Source of the DNA: Galaxea fascicularis
Taxonomy: Eukaryota; Cnidaria; Anthozoa; Scleractinia; Euphylliidae
Assembly (NCBI GenBank): GCA_948470475.1
Contig: OX419337.1
Span: 2,534,695-2,598,694, forward strand
Direction: 5' to 3'
DNA length: 64,000 nt
The notes beneath the pieces were generated by a model. The model saw only the letters and a program-made list of their open reading frames with translations, did no database searches and was not told the DNA's origin. Positions 45,401 to 60,400 of this stretch are shown here, one piece after another. The translations under genes and the position numbers were made by a program. How positions within the stretch are numbered: the stretch's first letter is position 1; each line of letters starts with the position of its first letter.

Positions 45401-48400
45401 GCCTGACCAGAGTGATTATTTTCAGTCGTTTTGTTGAAAATGCGCTAGAAACACTCTTTCGTGTCCCACAGACGGTGTACAATGGTCCCCTACCGCCACC
45501 CCCTCAACACCAACCACGCCTCAGCTTTGATGAGGACGGCTGCTACATTGGAGACGTAGGCGAACTTGTGGCTGCACTTTGCAAGGAGGACATCACTTCA
45601 TCTCAAGCTGCGGGTCAAAATAATGACGGCGCACTTGCCGGTAACACGCCGGCGCTGTCGTTGCCTGGGAGACAACAAACAATCCCAGGTACGTCTGGCA
45701 GACAGGTGTCAATCACATCAGCGGCATCCTCTGGTGGAACTGATGATGCTTCTCATTCACCTATTTTACAGACTGTACACAGGCCGTTTACACAGGTAGG
45801 TGTTACTGCCAACTTTAGTCCTGTTATAGTAGTAATAATAATAATAATAATAGTAATAATAATAAATATCTTTATTGAAAATATACTCTCAGACAGGCGT
45901 GAGAAGTGTACAATTCAATACTAACGAGAACATATTAATACTAATAAGACAAAACTATACTATGCTACACTATACAATCAAGGCACTACACAAAGCCAAA
46001 AAGGCGCCTATTAATGAAGCAACGCTTAAAGCGTTCAGATCTGACTTGTGGTAAAATATAATTTTGACCTCTCTCCCGAAGTGCGCGTGTTTTCTGTGGG
46101 GGGAGTAGATCATTCAGGCAATGATTTTGAGCTGTAACCTTGCTCCATAATTTGGTATCCTTAGCTCTTATTAGTTCCACAATAGATTGTCGCTTATATA
46201 AATAGTTCGGGTAACTTCATAACGTTGGCTTTACTGCTGACAGTATTGTTTTGTTCAGCCTCCGCAGAGCCAGACAAAAGCCACAGTAGTATACACAGCC
46301 GAGGTACGTTCGTTGCGTGTTGCGTGTTAGAATGGAAAGAATCTAAATTGACATGTCTTCAAAGAACGACAGCATTCATGTGGGAAAACTGAAACGTTAA
46401 CTGTAACGGTAGTGCTGAATAGCTTCTGTTCAGATATTTCATTGAATTTGGAAAGAGCAGAGAAACTAGAACCACCTTGTGCAGTATATTGAACGATAAC
46501 ATAGTGAGGAATAGCTTTTCAGTGTCTACCGATTTAAACGCATGAATAAAATAACACAGTTAAGAATCCCAACTGGCAGGAGGCAAACCAGTTAGTAATT
46601 TACTAGGAAGACCGAGAAGTTGAACCAGGCCCTTACCCAGAACAACACCAGTTAGTGGCCAGAGTGGTCACCGAGTTGAAATCCAGTGCCCCAAAGCTTT
46701 CAGCCATCGTACCATTGTGTTTATCATGTACAGGCTCTAGAATTCTAGAATATTCCATGGTTTGTTTTTCTGATCGTAATTTTAATTTTCTTTGTAGGAA
46801 ATCACACACTGTACCAAGAGCCTGTTCCTGGAGGTACTCAATGAAATGTGTACAGAGCTCACTAAAGAAGCTCTTGATAAGGTATGCTCTTCAATAAGAT
46901 TCCACGGTACATCATCTTCTCAAAAACAAACAAACGTTAAACTGTCGATCCTTTGCAAAGCGTTTTAAAGGTGGAACTTTCTTGGAATTTTCTGATGTTG
47001 TTGTCTTTTTTAATTGTCGTTTTAAAGGTGATCGAATCGTCAACGAAATGTCATCCACTTTTAGAGATAAATTTAATTTCGAAAGACAATTTTTCATCAG
47101 TGTTAAAATATTCTGGTCACATTTTCCTTAAAGCTATCGCGCGGGAGTTATTCATCACTGTTTTCGGTGGAACCGAGATGCGAACGGAAACGGGATCACT
47201 GATGACATTGACTGTTTAACTTAGACATTGTCGACGGTTTCTTTGATGCACCTGTGTATTACAGTAATAACCCGCATAAAAGAACCTATGTTTTTCAGTT
47301 TCAGGCTGATGCCGTTCTTATATATTGGGTACTCAAGCTGTTCTTAACATGCTCTTAAATTCTTTCTGAAAATTATGCGCTGTATTGCACAACTGCACTG
47401 AGGATGGTGTCAAGTGATACATTATTAATTGACTCTATCCTCTCAAATCGAGGGACTGCTCATTAATTACAAGGGAGTTGCTGGCACAGATAAATGAGAG
47501 GTAGTGACTTTGGAATAGGTTCTTGAACCAAATAACCAACCCAGCAACATAAAGATTACCCTAAGAAATATGCTGGTACTCAGTATTTCCTTGCATATAA
47601 CAACCAGTTGAATTATCAGATTGAACTGGTTCTTTTGTATATGGTTTTCTTTTTACCAAATCTCAGCCTGGAGGTTCTTAATCTACTTGCTCTTTTATGC
47701 GGGTTTTTACTGTAACCGAAAGTACAACATCAGACTGCCAAAGGATCTGGCGCCACCGTGAGCTAAATTTGCGCATCGTAGGTTAAACTTAATCGTCGAT
47801 CGCGCGATCAATCAAACAAAGAAACAAGGAAAAATAGAAATTTCTGCATTAGCCGATAAGTACGTTACTTGAGAGTACTTCCGTCTAAATTCAAACAGTT
47901 GCTTCACCGCTTGAGAATTTTTTTACTGCTTGCTCTTATGAATACTTACAATGGCCGTTACAATGGTCGTCAATTGTTTTTATTATTTTTGTTGATAGGT
48001 TCATAACTGTCTTGAGTTATCTTCGAAGATAGCTGATGAACTGCAAGAGCACACGCTAATTGAGTTTGTAAGAGAGACTGCAACATCTGTTATTACCGAT
48101 GAAAAGCAGAACAAGAGGTATAGCACCTCCTTAGAGTGTTTTCTAAGCCATGTGTTTTTTTATTTTAATTCATCTCAGTGTGATCTCAAATGGCAGCGCT
48201 CACTAACTTGCCCACTCGTCTCACTTTGCCATACTTCTATTTTTAAATTTTTCATTTTCTTTAGATTAAACCCTACAACATAGTTTGCTAACTTTGAAAA
48301 GTGTTATTAGTTGTCCTCTGTTGCACGCTGTTTGTGTGTAGTTTGTCAGACCCACCCTAAATTATTACAACATTAATTAATTCGCAACAGACAAATTGCA

Positions 48401-51400
48401 GCTTTTTTTCTTGTCGTGTGGCTTACACGAAGTGTTTAGCCACATCATGGCACGATCGGATTTATTTATTTGTCCAAGCTACACATGTACGTTTTGCGAA
48501 CCTATTTTTTCTAGGATTGCTCAAGAAAATGCAGCAACTCGAGAACGGGTGTCAAATGCTATCCGCGATTACCTTACAGAGGAGTTTGTTAACCGTGAAT
48601 GCGCAGGAATAGCGGAAGATGTTGTGAGGTAAACTGTATTCTTTGCAGGCTTGCACTGGTAACTTGCCTTGCTTTTGGAAATTTCGTGTTCGTATTTATG
48701 TTTTCCCCCTATCATCCCATTTACACATGAATCAGTGTTGCATATCCTGAAGCTTGTTTGCTGAGCCCCAACAGAACACACCAATGGTGGAATTAAATGG
48801 CTATGAACAAAGGCCCATAGCCGCTTTAATAAATCATGTTTTGAGATCATAAATAATTTACAAGGATCAAAATTAAATACTTTTCTGGCCCAGTAAAGGT
48901 GAGGGCACTCAAAAACGAAACCGCGAAACAACACACAGCACTGCTGAGAGGATGAAAGAGGGAAGGGTGGGAGGGGAAAAACCTCCTTCCCCAGCGAGTC
49001 GAAGAATTGAATGATGCGATCGTCATCGACTGTGTAATAGTAATGCATGCCCCTAGAGGGGACATCCTTTGATTTAGCCCCATGACCTCTCAGCGAATAC
49101 CCGGATGTTGTCACGCAACCCATAACGCAATAAGATAATTTAACATTAGTTCGACAGGGAAAAACATAAAAATCCTATTCGCAAGCAAATATTTCATTTG
49201 TTATTAAGAAATACAGTAGTTAAAATTTATAGCCCGCTTTTTCCACGCAAATGTGGTCAAAAGAGTGTTGCAACAATGTTTCAGAAAAGGAGATAAGAAT
49301 CTGGTTAAAAACTTAAGTAAGCCTAGCAAAACAATATGTTTAAAATTCCACAATCTAACAGTCTTAACTAAATAAAAGGTGTCCTAAAAAGATATGTTTT
49401 GGGCACAGATTTAAACCCGTTTTCCATCAGGTAGATAATTGAATGACTAGTTCTACAAATAGCGTTTGTGAAAATCATCAAAGAAAAGTGTTCTTTTTTT
49501 CGGGAAGCCGGAAGCGCAAACGTCGAACCACTCTCATCAATTATTTCATTCATTTTGCAAAATGGACAAAATCGTTGGTGCATTACCTCGCATGAGAATT
49601 TTACTTTCAGTTCTTCCTTGGTTGCTCGCCTACTTCATTCGTTTATTCTCCTTTTTCAGGGAAGTGCGAGAGGAGCTTCTCAAAATAGCACGAGAACAAG
49701 CTACAAGAAAGATATCCCTGTCATTAATCGACGAAGGTGTATTGAATGAACTACGGGACCTTGCATGGGATGTTTTGGAAGAAGAAAAGGCAGAAAGAGA
49801 CGCTAAACTGCAATTACTAGCTGGGCAGGTTATGAAAAGGAGGACCGCGCGCTACTTCCAAAGGTGATGATGACGATGTTGTTGTTGATGATGATGGTGA
49901 TGCTGACGGTGATGATAAGGATGAAGATGATTTTGAGGATGAGAATACGTTGTAAACCACCCTTCCAATTACTTCTTCCCCTTAGAACCATCTCCTGTCC
50001 TTGAGGATCAAAACGATACAAACAAGTAAACAAAGAATGACGCGCGAATGCACAGCTCAGTGGCTTTCAATTGAACGGAATGGTCAGTCGTTGGAAAGTC
50101 ATCCGCAGACTCAGATTTAGCGAAAAAAAAAACTAGTGTTTTGTTCCTTGTGTCATAAGTGAACAAAAACGAAAAACATCTGACTCACCGATGGAATCAT
50201 CTATCCGGGTACTCCGGTTTTCCCCTCTCTACAAAAACCAGCATTTGATTTAATTTGATTTGATTTGAGAATAGTAAAGCTTTATTTGTAAGGCGTATTT
50301 GAAAACTTGCGTTGAATTTGCACAGTAAAATGAACATTTATGGTTATTGTTTCTTATAGTCATTTTTCTTTCTTGTTTTAAGATGGGCGAAATGTTTTCG
50401 AACCAGTGTACACCTCAAGAGCCTTCTTAGCACCTTTCCACCAGGGGCTCCCATGCTCAGTGCCGAGGAACAGTTAGAGTATCTTGTTGGAAACAGACGA
50501 CAGGGCATCAGCATGGCCACCATACGGTAATTAATGTATGTTACCATAACTAAGTGAAGTACGATCGTTCAAGCGAGTGAAGTCCCAGGGTTTTCGGCAA
50601 CATTTTAAGGTAACTAATTGATAGGTTAAACAAGCGGATGTCGTGTGAACTTCTGGACGTTAATACTACTGGATTTTTCATGTCCAACTGCTGGACGTTA
50701 TGTCCGCCGTCCGGCCTCAAACGAAACTCCTGCCTGTCCGTTATCCCCAACATATGTGAAGACGTGGAACCTTGTGTTTGTGTTTTTGATTTGATTATAC
50801 TCCGAGCCTTAAACCCTTTTGGTAGCACTAATGTATGAGCTCTTTTAGTTAAAAAAAAAAAAATGCTGGTTTGCCTTGTGGTAATGGTTACGCTTGCGTT
50901 TATGAGAGTTTTTATGGTTTGTTTATTGCCATGATAACAGATCGTTTTTTTGTGTTGTCGCTTGCAGAACTGATGTCCACGAGCGTGAACTTAGTGATGC
51001 ACTGAAGGAAAGACAAATCGAGATGGATCGCATCAGGTAAAACTAGTAAAACTGGTAATGGGAAGGTCCTAGGTTCGACTCATGCTCGGATAGCCTGTTC
51101 CAAGGGTTCAGTCAGTAAATGGAGCGCGATAGGACCGGCAGAGCGAGACGAAAATATACTGACGAATAAAGGAGAGGGGGCTTGGGACGGGCGGCGGGAA
51201 CTACGCCCAGTCCCCGCTCGACTTTCTTCGCTCACTCATCTCGTTGGCGCACTTCCACTATCTGAGAGCCTGGAACAGGCTAATACTCGAAGAACTTGGA
51301 ATTTCTTTTTTCCGAGTTTGCGTGTGACAGTATTGATTAAATCACATCTTTCAATAAAATGCTCTGTTTATTTCTTGGTCAAGCTACAGACATTGTAGCA

Positions 51401-54400
51401 TTCGGACGGGGTATTCTTAGTATAGCCTGGCTTTTAGGTTTAACCAAGAAAACATTTTTGCTATTTCCCAGAGAGCAGGCCTGTAGACCACTGGACATGC
51501 CCTCACTGCTTGCAGACTCAATTAGAGCCCAGCTGGTTGCTGAAAGATCGGTTCACAGGTCTCCCATTCATTGGAAATTGATCATATCCTTCCCACAAGG
51601 CTGCGACGATGTGGAGTTAACCAATGGTGACAGAGGACGGTTCATGAGTTTTGTTATAAAGGAAAAATTCAAAAGAGGGCTGTATCCGCTGCCTAATAGC
51701 ATTCCACAAGGAGTCAAGCGAAAGGTCAGGTTTCCTTTTTGTTCTCAGACAATGTTAGTTGCTGCCTCGGCGTTTTTTTTCTTGTTTTTGTTTTTGTTTT
51801 GCGTTAGAAAAGTTCTAGGTATATCCATTGTATAATAGTTTTCGAAGAGAAATCAATAGTTTTCGTAGAGAAAGGCCAGAGAGCTTTCTTTCTTGTTGCG
51901 GAAAAAATAAGCCAAGCCCAGATTTTAACCCAATCTTGCTTACGGGACTCACTCACTTAATTCCAGAAGTGCGTTTTTTTTCTTTAATTAATCAAAAGTC
52001 CCATTGATTGGTGCACGTTAGTACCTTAACTGTATGATTTACATCAGATTTACGTATTGCTGTGAGACGTTCTGTGTCACATATGTGATATATAATAATG
52101 ATCGCTGCCAGTTACAATATTTGAGTGATTGTCGGAAGTCGTGTGTGGACATGTGCATGTACTTGTGCATGTCGCTCGTCTGCCGATCACTTGCGTCCCC
52201 GAAGTAACATCGCATTGTCTTTTTGTTTTGTTTTGTTTTTTTCTTTTAGATCGATCTGTTATCACTTTACAGAGCAGAAATTCGGAGATTTCCAACACAG
52301 AGCACAACCCTCAAAATATGCGCTAAGGTTGGTTGCGGAGAAAGACGAGGTTTTCAGCCCATTGTCACTTGCAAAGTAGAAAGTTAAATGCACAGGTCTG
52401 AGATTGCTTGAGATTAAGTAAAAATGGGTTGGGTTGACTTGCTAATGTACCGCAGAGTTCCGTAAGGGTTCATACGAGTCGTGGAAATCATTGAAAGTAC
52501 TCGAATTTTAGTCTAGCATTTTTTCGGGACTGGGAAGTCCTTGAAAATGGTAGGAGGTCGTGGAGAACACTGAAATTTTGTTAACTCAATTAGTAAGGTT
52601 TTCTTGAAAGAAGCCAGCCAACTGAAAATACTTCACGTCCATCATGGTTTCAGGAATAAAACTTTCCGAGGCGTGGAAAAGTCGTGGAATTTTGTTTCTG
52701 AAACAGTGTACGAGCCCGCCATTCTGTCATAATTATCTTGCGAAACCAACTCAAGTACACATAAGAAGTCTGATTGGTTTTCTAGGAAAGGTTCTTCACT
52801 GTTGATTGGTTAGGTGGTATCACGAGTCTATGCAATTTGATTACATGTGATTACTCTTCTGTGCGTTACACCATAAGCTTAAAAATTCCAAGGTTAACTC
52901 TAAGGTTTACGTTTTTTCTGTGTTAGTTTGCTTTGCTTCTCTATGGGTGGTTGTTGCTGTTTTTGTTTGGTTTGTTATTAAAAAATAAACCCAGAATCAG
53001 TCACGGGAAATAAAACTCACTGATTAAAATGGATCGTGTCCAACTGACCGCCGTTGATCTACTTTTTACCTACTGTAGGCTTGTTATGGCGTATTGACAA
53101 ACTCAGAAGTCAGAGAAGTGTTGGAGAGCCGGCAGTTCCTTGGAGCTTGTGCAATCATTTTCGTTGTAGACTTGCGAGAACTGCAGGTCAATCGTCAGGT
53201 ATAGTGGACAGTGTGTAATTATAATTTTTTTTTATTCTTTTATAAGAATATTGTTTTTCTAGCCCAGGCTGAATATTCTTATTTTTCTGCCGATTTTAGA
53301 CTGGAAATATTCTTATGTATATTCTTCTGAGATATTACAGCGTATGACATTTCGGTTTTAGAACATATTCTTTTATTTGGGGTATCAATTACACTAGTTT
53401 GGTGTTTAGGGGCGCTTTCCATTTACACGGAAAACCCGGAAATTCTGGTTGGAAAATCAAATGGTACATACCATTCCATCTGGAACGTTTCAGAAATAAT
53501 GGACCATCGGCTAAATCAGAGCACTTTTTCTGTTCTTTTTTAGCTTCCCAACTGATACTAGTACATTTTGTGGCTTATCCATTTTGTATTTGAACAAGCT
53601 ACAGCATTGAATATTTAAACAAAATTTCCACCCGGATGGATCCTGTAAATGGAAAGTGCCCTAATCTATGTGCACGTGCTCGTGCACGTGCTCCGATCCG
53701 TCCCAAGTTGGTTAGTTTTACCGTTTAGAAAATGGAAGAAGTTTATACGATTTAGTTATTTTAATCAGGGTTGTCACTACGATTTTAAGTAGATGGATGA
53801 ATGGGTTGAAGTAGATGGCTACAGATTACAATGAACACACAGCTCACCAACGCTGTATTTTGCATCTTTGGGCAAAAGTGTCCGGCACAAAGTGGTCTGA
53901 CAGACGGCAGAAATCCACCGGCAACCGGCTGCTAATGAAAACCCTGACAGTTAAAGACATACAACTTTGTGGTATTTACAAATTTGCACCACACAAAACT
54001 ATATTCTTTTCCAAACCTCAGCCTCAGATTTATTCTTAAAATATTCTTAAAATTTCGCTAATTTCAGCCTGGGTATTCTTATAAAGTATATTCTTATATA
54101 AAAAAAAGGATTGTGTCACCCTCGACTAAGTCAATTTTCCTTGATTTATATTTCATGTTGGGTTGTTTACGCCCTGTTTAGGCTGCGAGAGAGTCGTCTA
54201 TTCGACTGAGACGTTTATTGGAAAGCAAACCTCCGGAGCCAAGACTCCCAGTCGCTGTGATTGCCTTAGGCCGTGACAACACAACGCTAGAAGAAGGTAA
54301 ATTTATCATGCAATACGCACCATAAAGTCGCTACCCTGTATAACAGTCGTATTACCTAGATTTCTATCACTGCAAGTTTGAGCCATTGGACATCTTCCAG

Positions 54401-57400
54401 TCAAGCATGAATGTCTCGTTCATGTCCCTCAAAAGATCTTCCTGATGGGCGATCCTTCCTGTTTCGTAATTATGTAATACTTAGATGCTTAAGTAACTTG
54501 TATTTCATGTAGTTTCGCTTGTTTGCGTGTTTTAGTTGTTTTATGTGTGTGGATGTATCCCCAATTCGCTGGAGCGGGAAGGAAATCAGAACGTTTTCAG
54601 TTGGCGTAGGCAATTTAACTTTGTTTTCTGATTAACAAAGACAGCGCTTGACTGTTGTTTCTAAATACGTTTGCGCGTATTGTCATCGTAATCATTATGT
54701 TGTCATTCTTTGCTTTTTAGCCTACGTCTTTTCATCTCTTGGTATCCAGCAGCTGAAGTCTGATGGTCTCTTGTCTGAATGTAAAGTGTTCCATATCAGT
54801 TCTCTTGCTCATCCAGATGATCTCTCACCGACGGTTTGTCATTCTCTACTCTTTACTAGAATAGGACCAACAAAAGTAAGCATTTTCTTAATGAACCAAA
54901 ATGTTGCCTGAACAGAATCAAAACCCGCACTGCCATACTGCATTTATCGGAGCGGGCCACGGGGCCTTTATCAAGCGACCTATGATAATCACGTGAGAAA
55001 ATGTTTCGGTACCCCTGGGCGGTCAATGCATACAGGTGCTCTTTCGTCAAATGTACCGAAACGTTTTCGGACGCGAAAATGGTTTTGTCGGTCGTTTTCT
55101 ATCGATCGGTTGTTATATTTTTATTTTACAAACTATCCCAATGCATAAACCATTATCATAGTGAGGACGGAGCGTTTTACCTTTCCAAATTATTCGAATT
55201 TCGAGGTTTCACCCACGAAAGCTTCTCGAAAACAATTGGTCACCTGCAACTAAACGCGAAGAAAGTGACAGATACCTAGTCATTGACAGCGTTTTTCCTT
55301 CTGCTCGCTCACGCCTTTGTAATTGCTCCAGAATGATTTCAGCCGTCGTTTATTATCTCCTATGTTTTTAGCCGTTGAAATTTCTCCGGCTACATATTTG
55401 AGGTTCAGGCGATTTCCAGGTAACGTTCACATAATTCATTTCAATCCGGGACGAGCTACTTTTGGTGCTTGGTCGGTTTTCCTTTCGCTTTCTCAGACAT
55501 CTACGTGGATCTCGGGACGATTAGTTTTCACCACTCTGGCAACATTTTCTTCCGCTATATGCACCATATTTTCATCTCACATAGTACGCAGCTAAACCTT
55601 ACCTTTGCATCTTAAATTTAATTGTTTTTACAATATTTGTCGGTTTCAGTTGTGTTCAACCGTTACTTGGCTTGGTGGGCGCACAGTCGTTTCGAGTCCA
55701 CCAAAGACAGACAGCTTGGTTGATTTTATTGAGGATGGTAAGTTGAGGGATGAGGGTTTAGCTTCCATCACTTTGTCCAGCAGACAGGTGATAAGAATCG
55801 GCAAACTTATCAGTCAGATCTACAAGGAACTGTATAGCAGCTAGAAAGGTGAATTAGTAATCAGATCTTTGGAGTTAAAAGGCTAAAAAAGACATCTTCT
55901 TTCAAAGTTTACGTTTGGCGGGGTTGGAGCGCGCCGATCTAAGATTCTGAGTATAAATCTTCCACCCCTCCCCTATTCGCTGTTTTCACCAACATTGAAT
56001 AGCTTTCGCTCCTTTCCACCTCACTTTTGCTTCTCCTCTTTTTTGTAGGCCTGCAAAGAGAGTTTATGGTACCCGTCTCTGAGGATCTTTTTACACGAAA
56101 ACAAGCCAAACTTGAACAGCAGGTATGCAAGTGTATATAGTAATTTTTCGAGAGTTATTACAACTCCAAATATGAAGTTTAAATTTCAAATTCCAGTTCG
56201 TTTGTCAGCTCAGTTGGTAAAGCACTACACCAGTGTCCCAAATCTCGTGCGTTGGAGTTTGTTCAAAACGAAATTTCGTTTTGAAACTTTCCTCTCGATC
56301 GATTCTCATCCACTGTTCTGTGAAATAAGCCTGCCGCGCTCACCCGCCAAATAGACTCTTCTCGGGGAGGATACCCTGGACCCGACTGGCCGTCGACGAT
56401 CGAGTTTAACTTTCTTCTTGCAACTGCTGACCGATGGTCTTTAAGCTACCGAATTGAAACGGCATTTTTCCGCTACTTCACTCTTGAAAGTACAGTGGAA
56501 CATACATACATATACATACTTTACTCGTCTCAAATGGGCTTTTCAGAATAAAGTGACAATTGATACTATATACAAGTAAATTAATTGACTAATTAACTAG
56601 TAAGTAAAATGACATAATCAAACCGATTAATTATTAATAAGTAAATTAAATTAATGAAATGAAACAACAAAAGTGGAGTAATTAAGTCACTAAAAAGTTT
56701 GAGATGAGGCTTCTCTTCAGGCAGCGTTTGAAGTCTTGTAGTGTACGCTTGGTGATCGTACATTTAAAGGCCATTATTGCGTGGCGATAATACAACTGCT
56801 GTCTTACAGGTAGCCACTTTAAATCTTTAAGGATAGGGGAAATATGGTCGTATTTCCTTCAGTTGCTGACGAACCCCGTTAATAAGACCACCATCGGGCC
56901 ATGAAACTTTGGTCGTATTACGGGGTTCCACTGTAGTGCTTCACATCCTTTAGCCTCCAAGACCTATTCAGGGAAATTCTTGACTTTATTTCACCCATTT
57001 TTTTGCAGTGTCCAGAAGCTATTATTGAACTATTCAACAGCGTGCTGGATCATCTCGGAGCTGTTGTGTCATCACGTCGTTTACAGCGTCTTTCGTGGCC
57101 CATAAGCGAATTCAGTGATAAAGAGAACTTAGACCAAGGTGTGAACAGTCAGTCTTTTATTGTGGAGATCATTTAGTGGACAGAAATGAGGATCACCTCA
57201 TACGACCCTTGTTAAATATTTTTTGACTGATTAAAGCAAATGTGTTGCTGTTTTATTTTTCACCAAGTGTAGTTCCTGAACCACTTACACAGATATTTTT
57301 AATTTAAATCTAGTTTTGTTAGTCATCAAATGAGATCTCTGCAGCATGGCTTTCTCGCGGTTCTGTCTAGTTCGCTGGATGCTCACTTCTAAGTTTTGTT

Positions 57401-60400
57401 TTTTGGATGAAATCCAGAATTGTAACCATTTAACTGAAAGCCTCTGGACAGTACGTTCACGTAGAGCTGTTTGTTTTCCGAGATTGTGCGAATTGAAATT
57501 GTTTCTCTTTGTTTGCCCCCCTCTCTCTCTCTTTTTCCTTGTCATTTTTTTAGTGTTGACGTTTGGTGCTTATGGCAAAGAACGGTTAAGGCATGTAACA
57601 CGGTCGCCAAAGGTTCCCAGGCTCTAATGATTTGAAATTGTAATAGCATCAGTTTAAATTTTCAGGTGTACCTCATGTGACATGGAACAACGAAGAAAAT
57701 CTACAGAGACTGTGCAGTTGTATTACAGCATTAAAACTTCCCCTTCCACCACCAGCTGCTGCTGATGGTGAGATCAGGATATTTTTGCTTGTTTGTCTTT
57801 CTTTGACATCGTGAATTACAGTAGACTTACACTGTCCTGAAAACTCAGTGGAAGCAAAGATCGCGTGTTCACAAATAAATAAATTAAATTGACCACTCCC
57901 CATGAGGGGCTTTCAGGGACTATAAAACAAATAATGGAAGTCTCAACTGGCGGCCGAGAAGTTGAACCAGGGGCTACCCAGAACAACACCAGTAAGTGGT
58001 CAGAACTGGACTGGAATCCGGGACCTCCAGATCTCAAGTCCGACGCTCTTACCATTCAGCCACTCTGCCCTGCTTGAGGGCATTGTTGAGAAAATCTTTG
58101 TAAAAAATCGAACATTTTTTTTTTCGAATCATCGTAATGCCTTATCTTAATAACCAAAAAACGTTTTTAAACAATCAAAATAAATATATTTGAGTTGTAA
58201 AAAAATGTCGAGATGATTCGAAAGGGGGAGCAATTGTGTACACTTTTGAACTGGATGAAATTTTTGTCATTTTTAGTAGAAATAAGACGCTAATCGCTCT
58301 TGGTGTCTTTTCTTCTTTAGGCACGTGGGACGCCGAAAGTGAGTTATGCCTGAAGTATGCTCGAAGTTTGTCACCTTCTTCCCCAGGTTTAATAAACAGG
58401 TAAGGTAGTCGATGAAGAGTTAACGTAAACGCGTAGCTTTGATGGGACGTTATTGACACAAGCTGGACAATTATTTTATTTACACATTTATTTGAATCAG
58501 ATGACTGGTCCATATCATCAGGGTCGGAGGTGGGGTAACAATCTCATCAACGGAGAATGCGAGACTTAAGCGTCGCATGGTACGCTGCAATAGGTATTCT
58601 TTCGGTGCAACGTGCATTACCAAAAACAAAAAACGTTCTTTCATGCCACGAACATGGTGGATCCCAAGAAGACACGATGGCAGTTCCAACTAGAAATATT
58701 ACAAAACAAATGCCTGAATGTGTCAAATAATGGCTCTGTGCTGGGTTCTTGTAACAACCGTCCTTGCTACCCCGAGGATCTGAATGTCAACTTAGGTGGC
58801 ATACTGTGCCATACTGTGCCATACTGTGTCACTATGTTCGTGGTTGCTATACGTGTAAACCCGCCTTTAGGTAATCCATTCGTGCTTTTAGAAGTGAATT
58901 TTAACTTCTTAATACGTGACTAAGTTGTTCCTCTCTTTGAAGAGTGCAGTGGATTCTTGATCGCGCCAAACGTGTATTGGACGAAGTCAATTTCCTCTCC
59001 ACCAGCCCCAGGCTCTCCGCCTCCCAGGTTCCCTGGCCTCTTGTTCTTGATGCATGCGTAAACTTTCGGCTGACGATTCTACACTCGAGCCCAGGCTTTG
59101 TAGATCAAGTTGTGTATTACTTAAAGGAAGAGCTTGATACATTCGTTCAGCCGTCGCTTTGGAGACATTCATCGGAAATTTCAAAAGAGGAAGCTGCTCG
59201 AGCTGGGAACACCAAAAGGTAACACTCTTATCTTTTGTCCACCATTCAATTGGTGCAAAATAACGAACAATTGTTGAAAATATTATGCTGCAATCAGTTG
59301 TACTTTATTCTCTTTTTTTCGAGGCTTGAGTTATCAAGACCAAGGAGTAACAGGGACACCAAGCTGCACAGGTCATTTCTGGACACGGAACAACAGCTTG
59401 ATGAAATAAGAGGTATAAAGATGTTCGACATATAATAATTTAGACTGCTGTAATATCTTCTATGTCCACATTGTAACGTCTTTACCCAGAGCGTGAAACA
59501 ACTCGGTATTGATAATTTGTTTGGACGTGTTGTTATGTCATCACAGTAATATTTTTCCGACCCCGGCCCTCAACGTTCTTCCCAGCTGCATTTCGTTTGG
59601 TTTCCCAGCTTCTCCGTAGTATACACTTAAACCATGAGTGAAAGTGTGAAAAAACTGTAAAGCGGTGACTGTGGTTTATTCCACCGACATTTCCTAGTGG
59701 ATGGGGATCTGATGAGGCTGCCAACTCCTGTATCCGTCTTCCTAGGACTTAAATTCCTCTGGCTTCCCAACACCTTACTAAATGCAATTTGTCTCTTAAT
59801 TGGACCGCCCCTGTTGCCAGGACTAAAATAACGCAGCTTTCTCTCCCTTTCCCGTCTCTTTACTGGACCGTCCTTGTTCTCCGGAAATAGCGCATTCTTC
59901 GCCTCCTATCTTTCGCCTCCTAGCTTTCTCTGTTCCACGCCTCCCACTCACCCCTATTAACTCAAGATCAGAAGGCAATTTTGACTTACTCGATTGATCG
60001 CTAGATCAAACGAATTATCTTTTCTCAGTTGAATTTATTTTTGATGCAGGCACCCCTCAAGCTAACACTACACCTGCTCCACTGATACCATCACCTGTCA
60101 CGTTGTCATCTGTAGTGCCGTTAATTACGCCATCTTCAGTCTCGCCATCTTTGGTCACACCATATGTAGAAAATGAACACTCTGGTACCGCCACAGATTC
60201 TTCTATACAAGCAACAAGTGAAAAGCTAAAGGCTGCAGTAGAACAAGCGAAGGTGGAGTCCAAACGGTAGGCGATACGCTCTTTTTCTATCTTCATTGTT
60301 AAAACATGTTGCCTGTAAGGTTATTTTTGAAAGCAAACCTTTTGAGATGGCTCTAGTTTAGCCGTCAAGTGCGAGTTGAGCTTGCAAGGGCCACCTTTAC

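Noticed and set aside
58480..58689. Minus-strand frame resembling a glycosyltransferase fragment ([19 protein letters not shown])
   Set aside because: Similarity to the beta-1,3-galactosyltransferase start motif is weak, there is no catalytic DxD block, and it lies within an MCM3AP intron. Would need a translated search.
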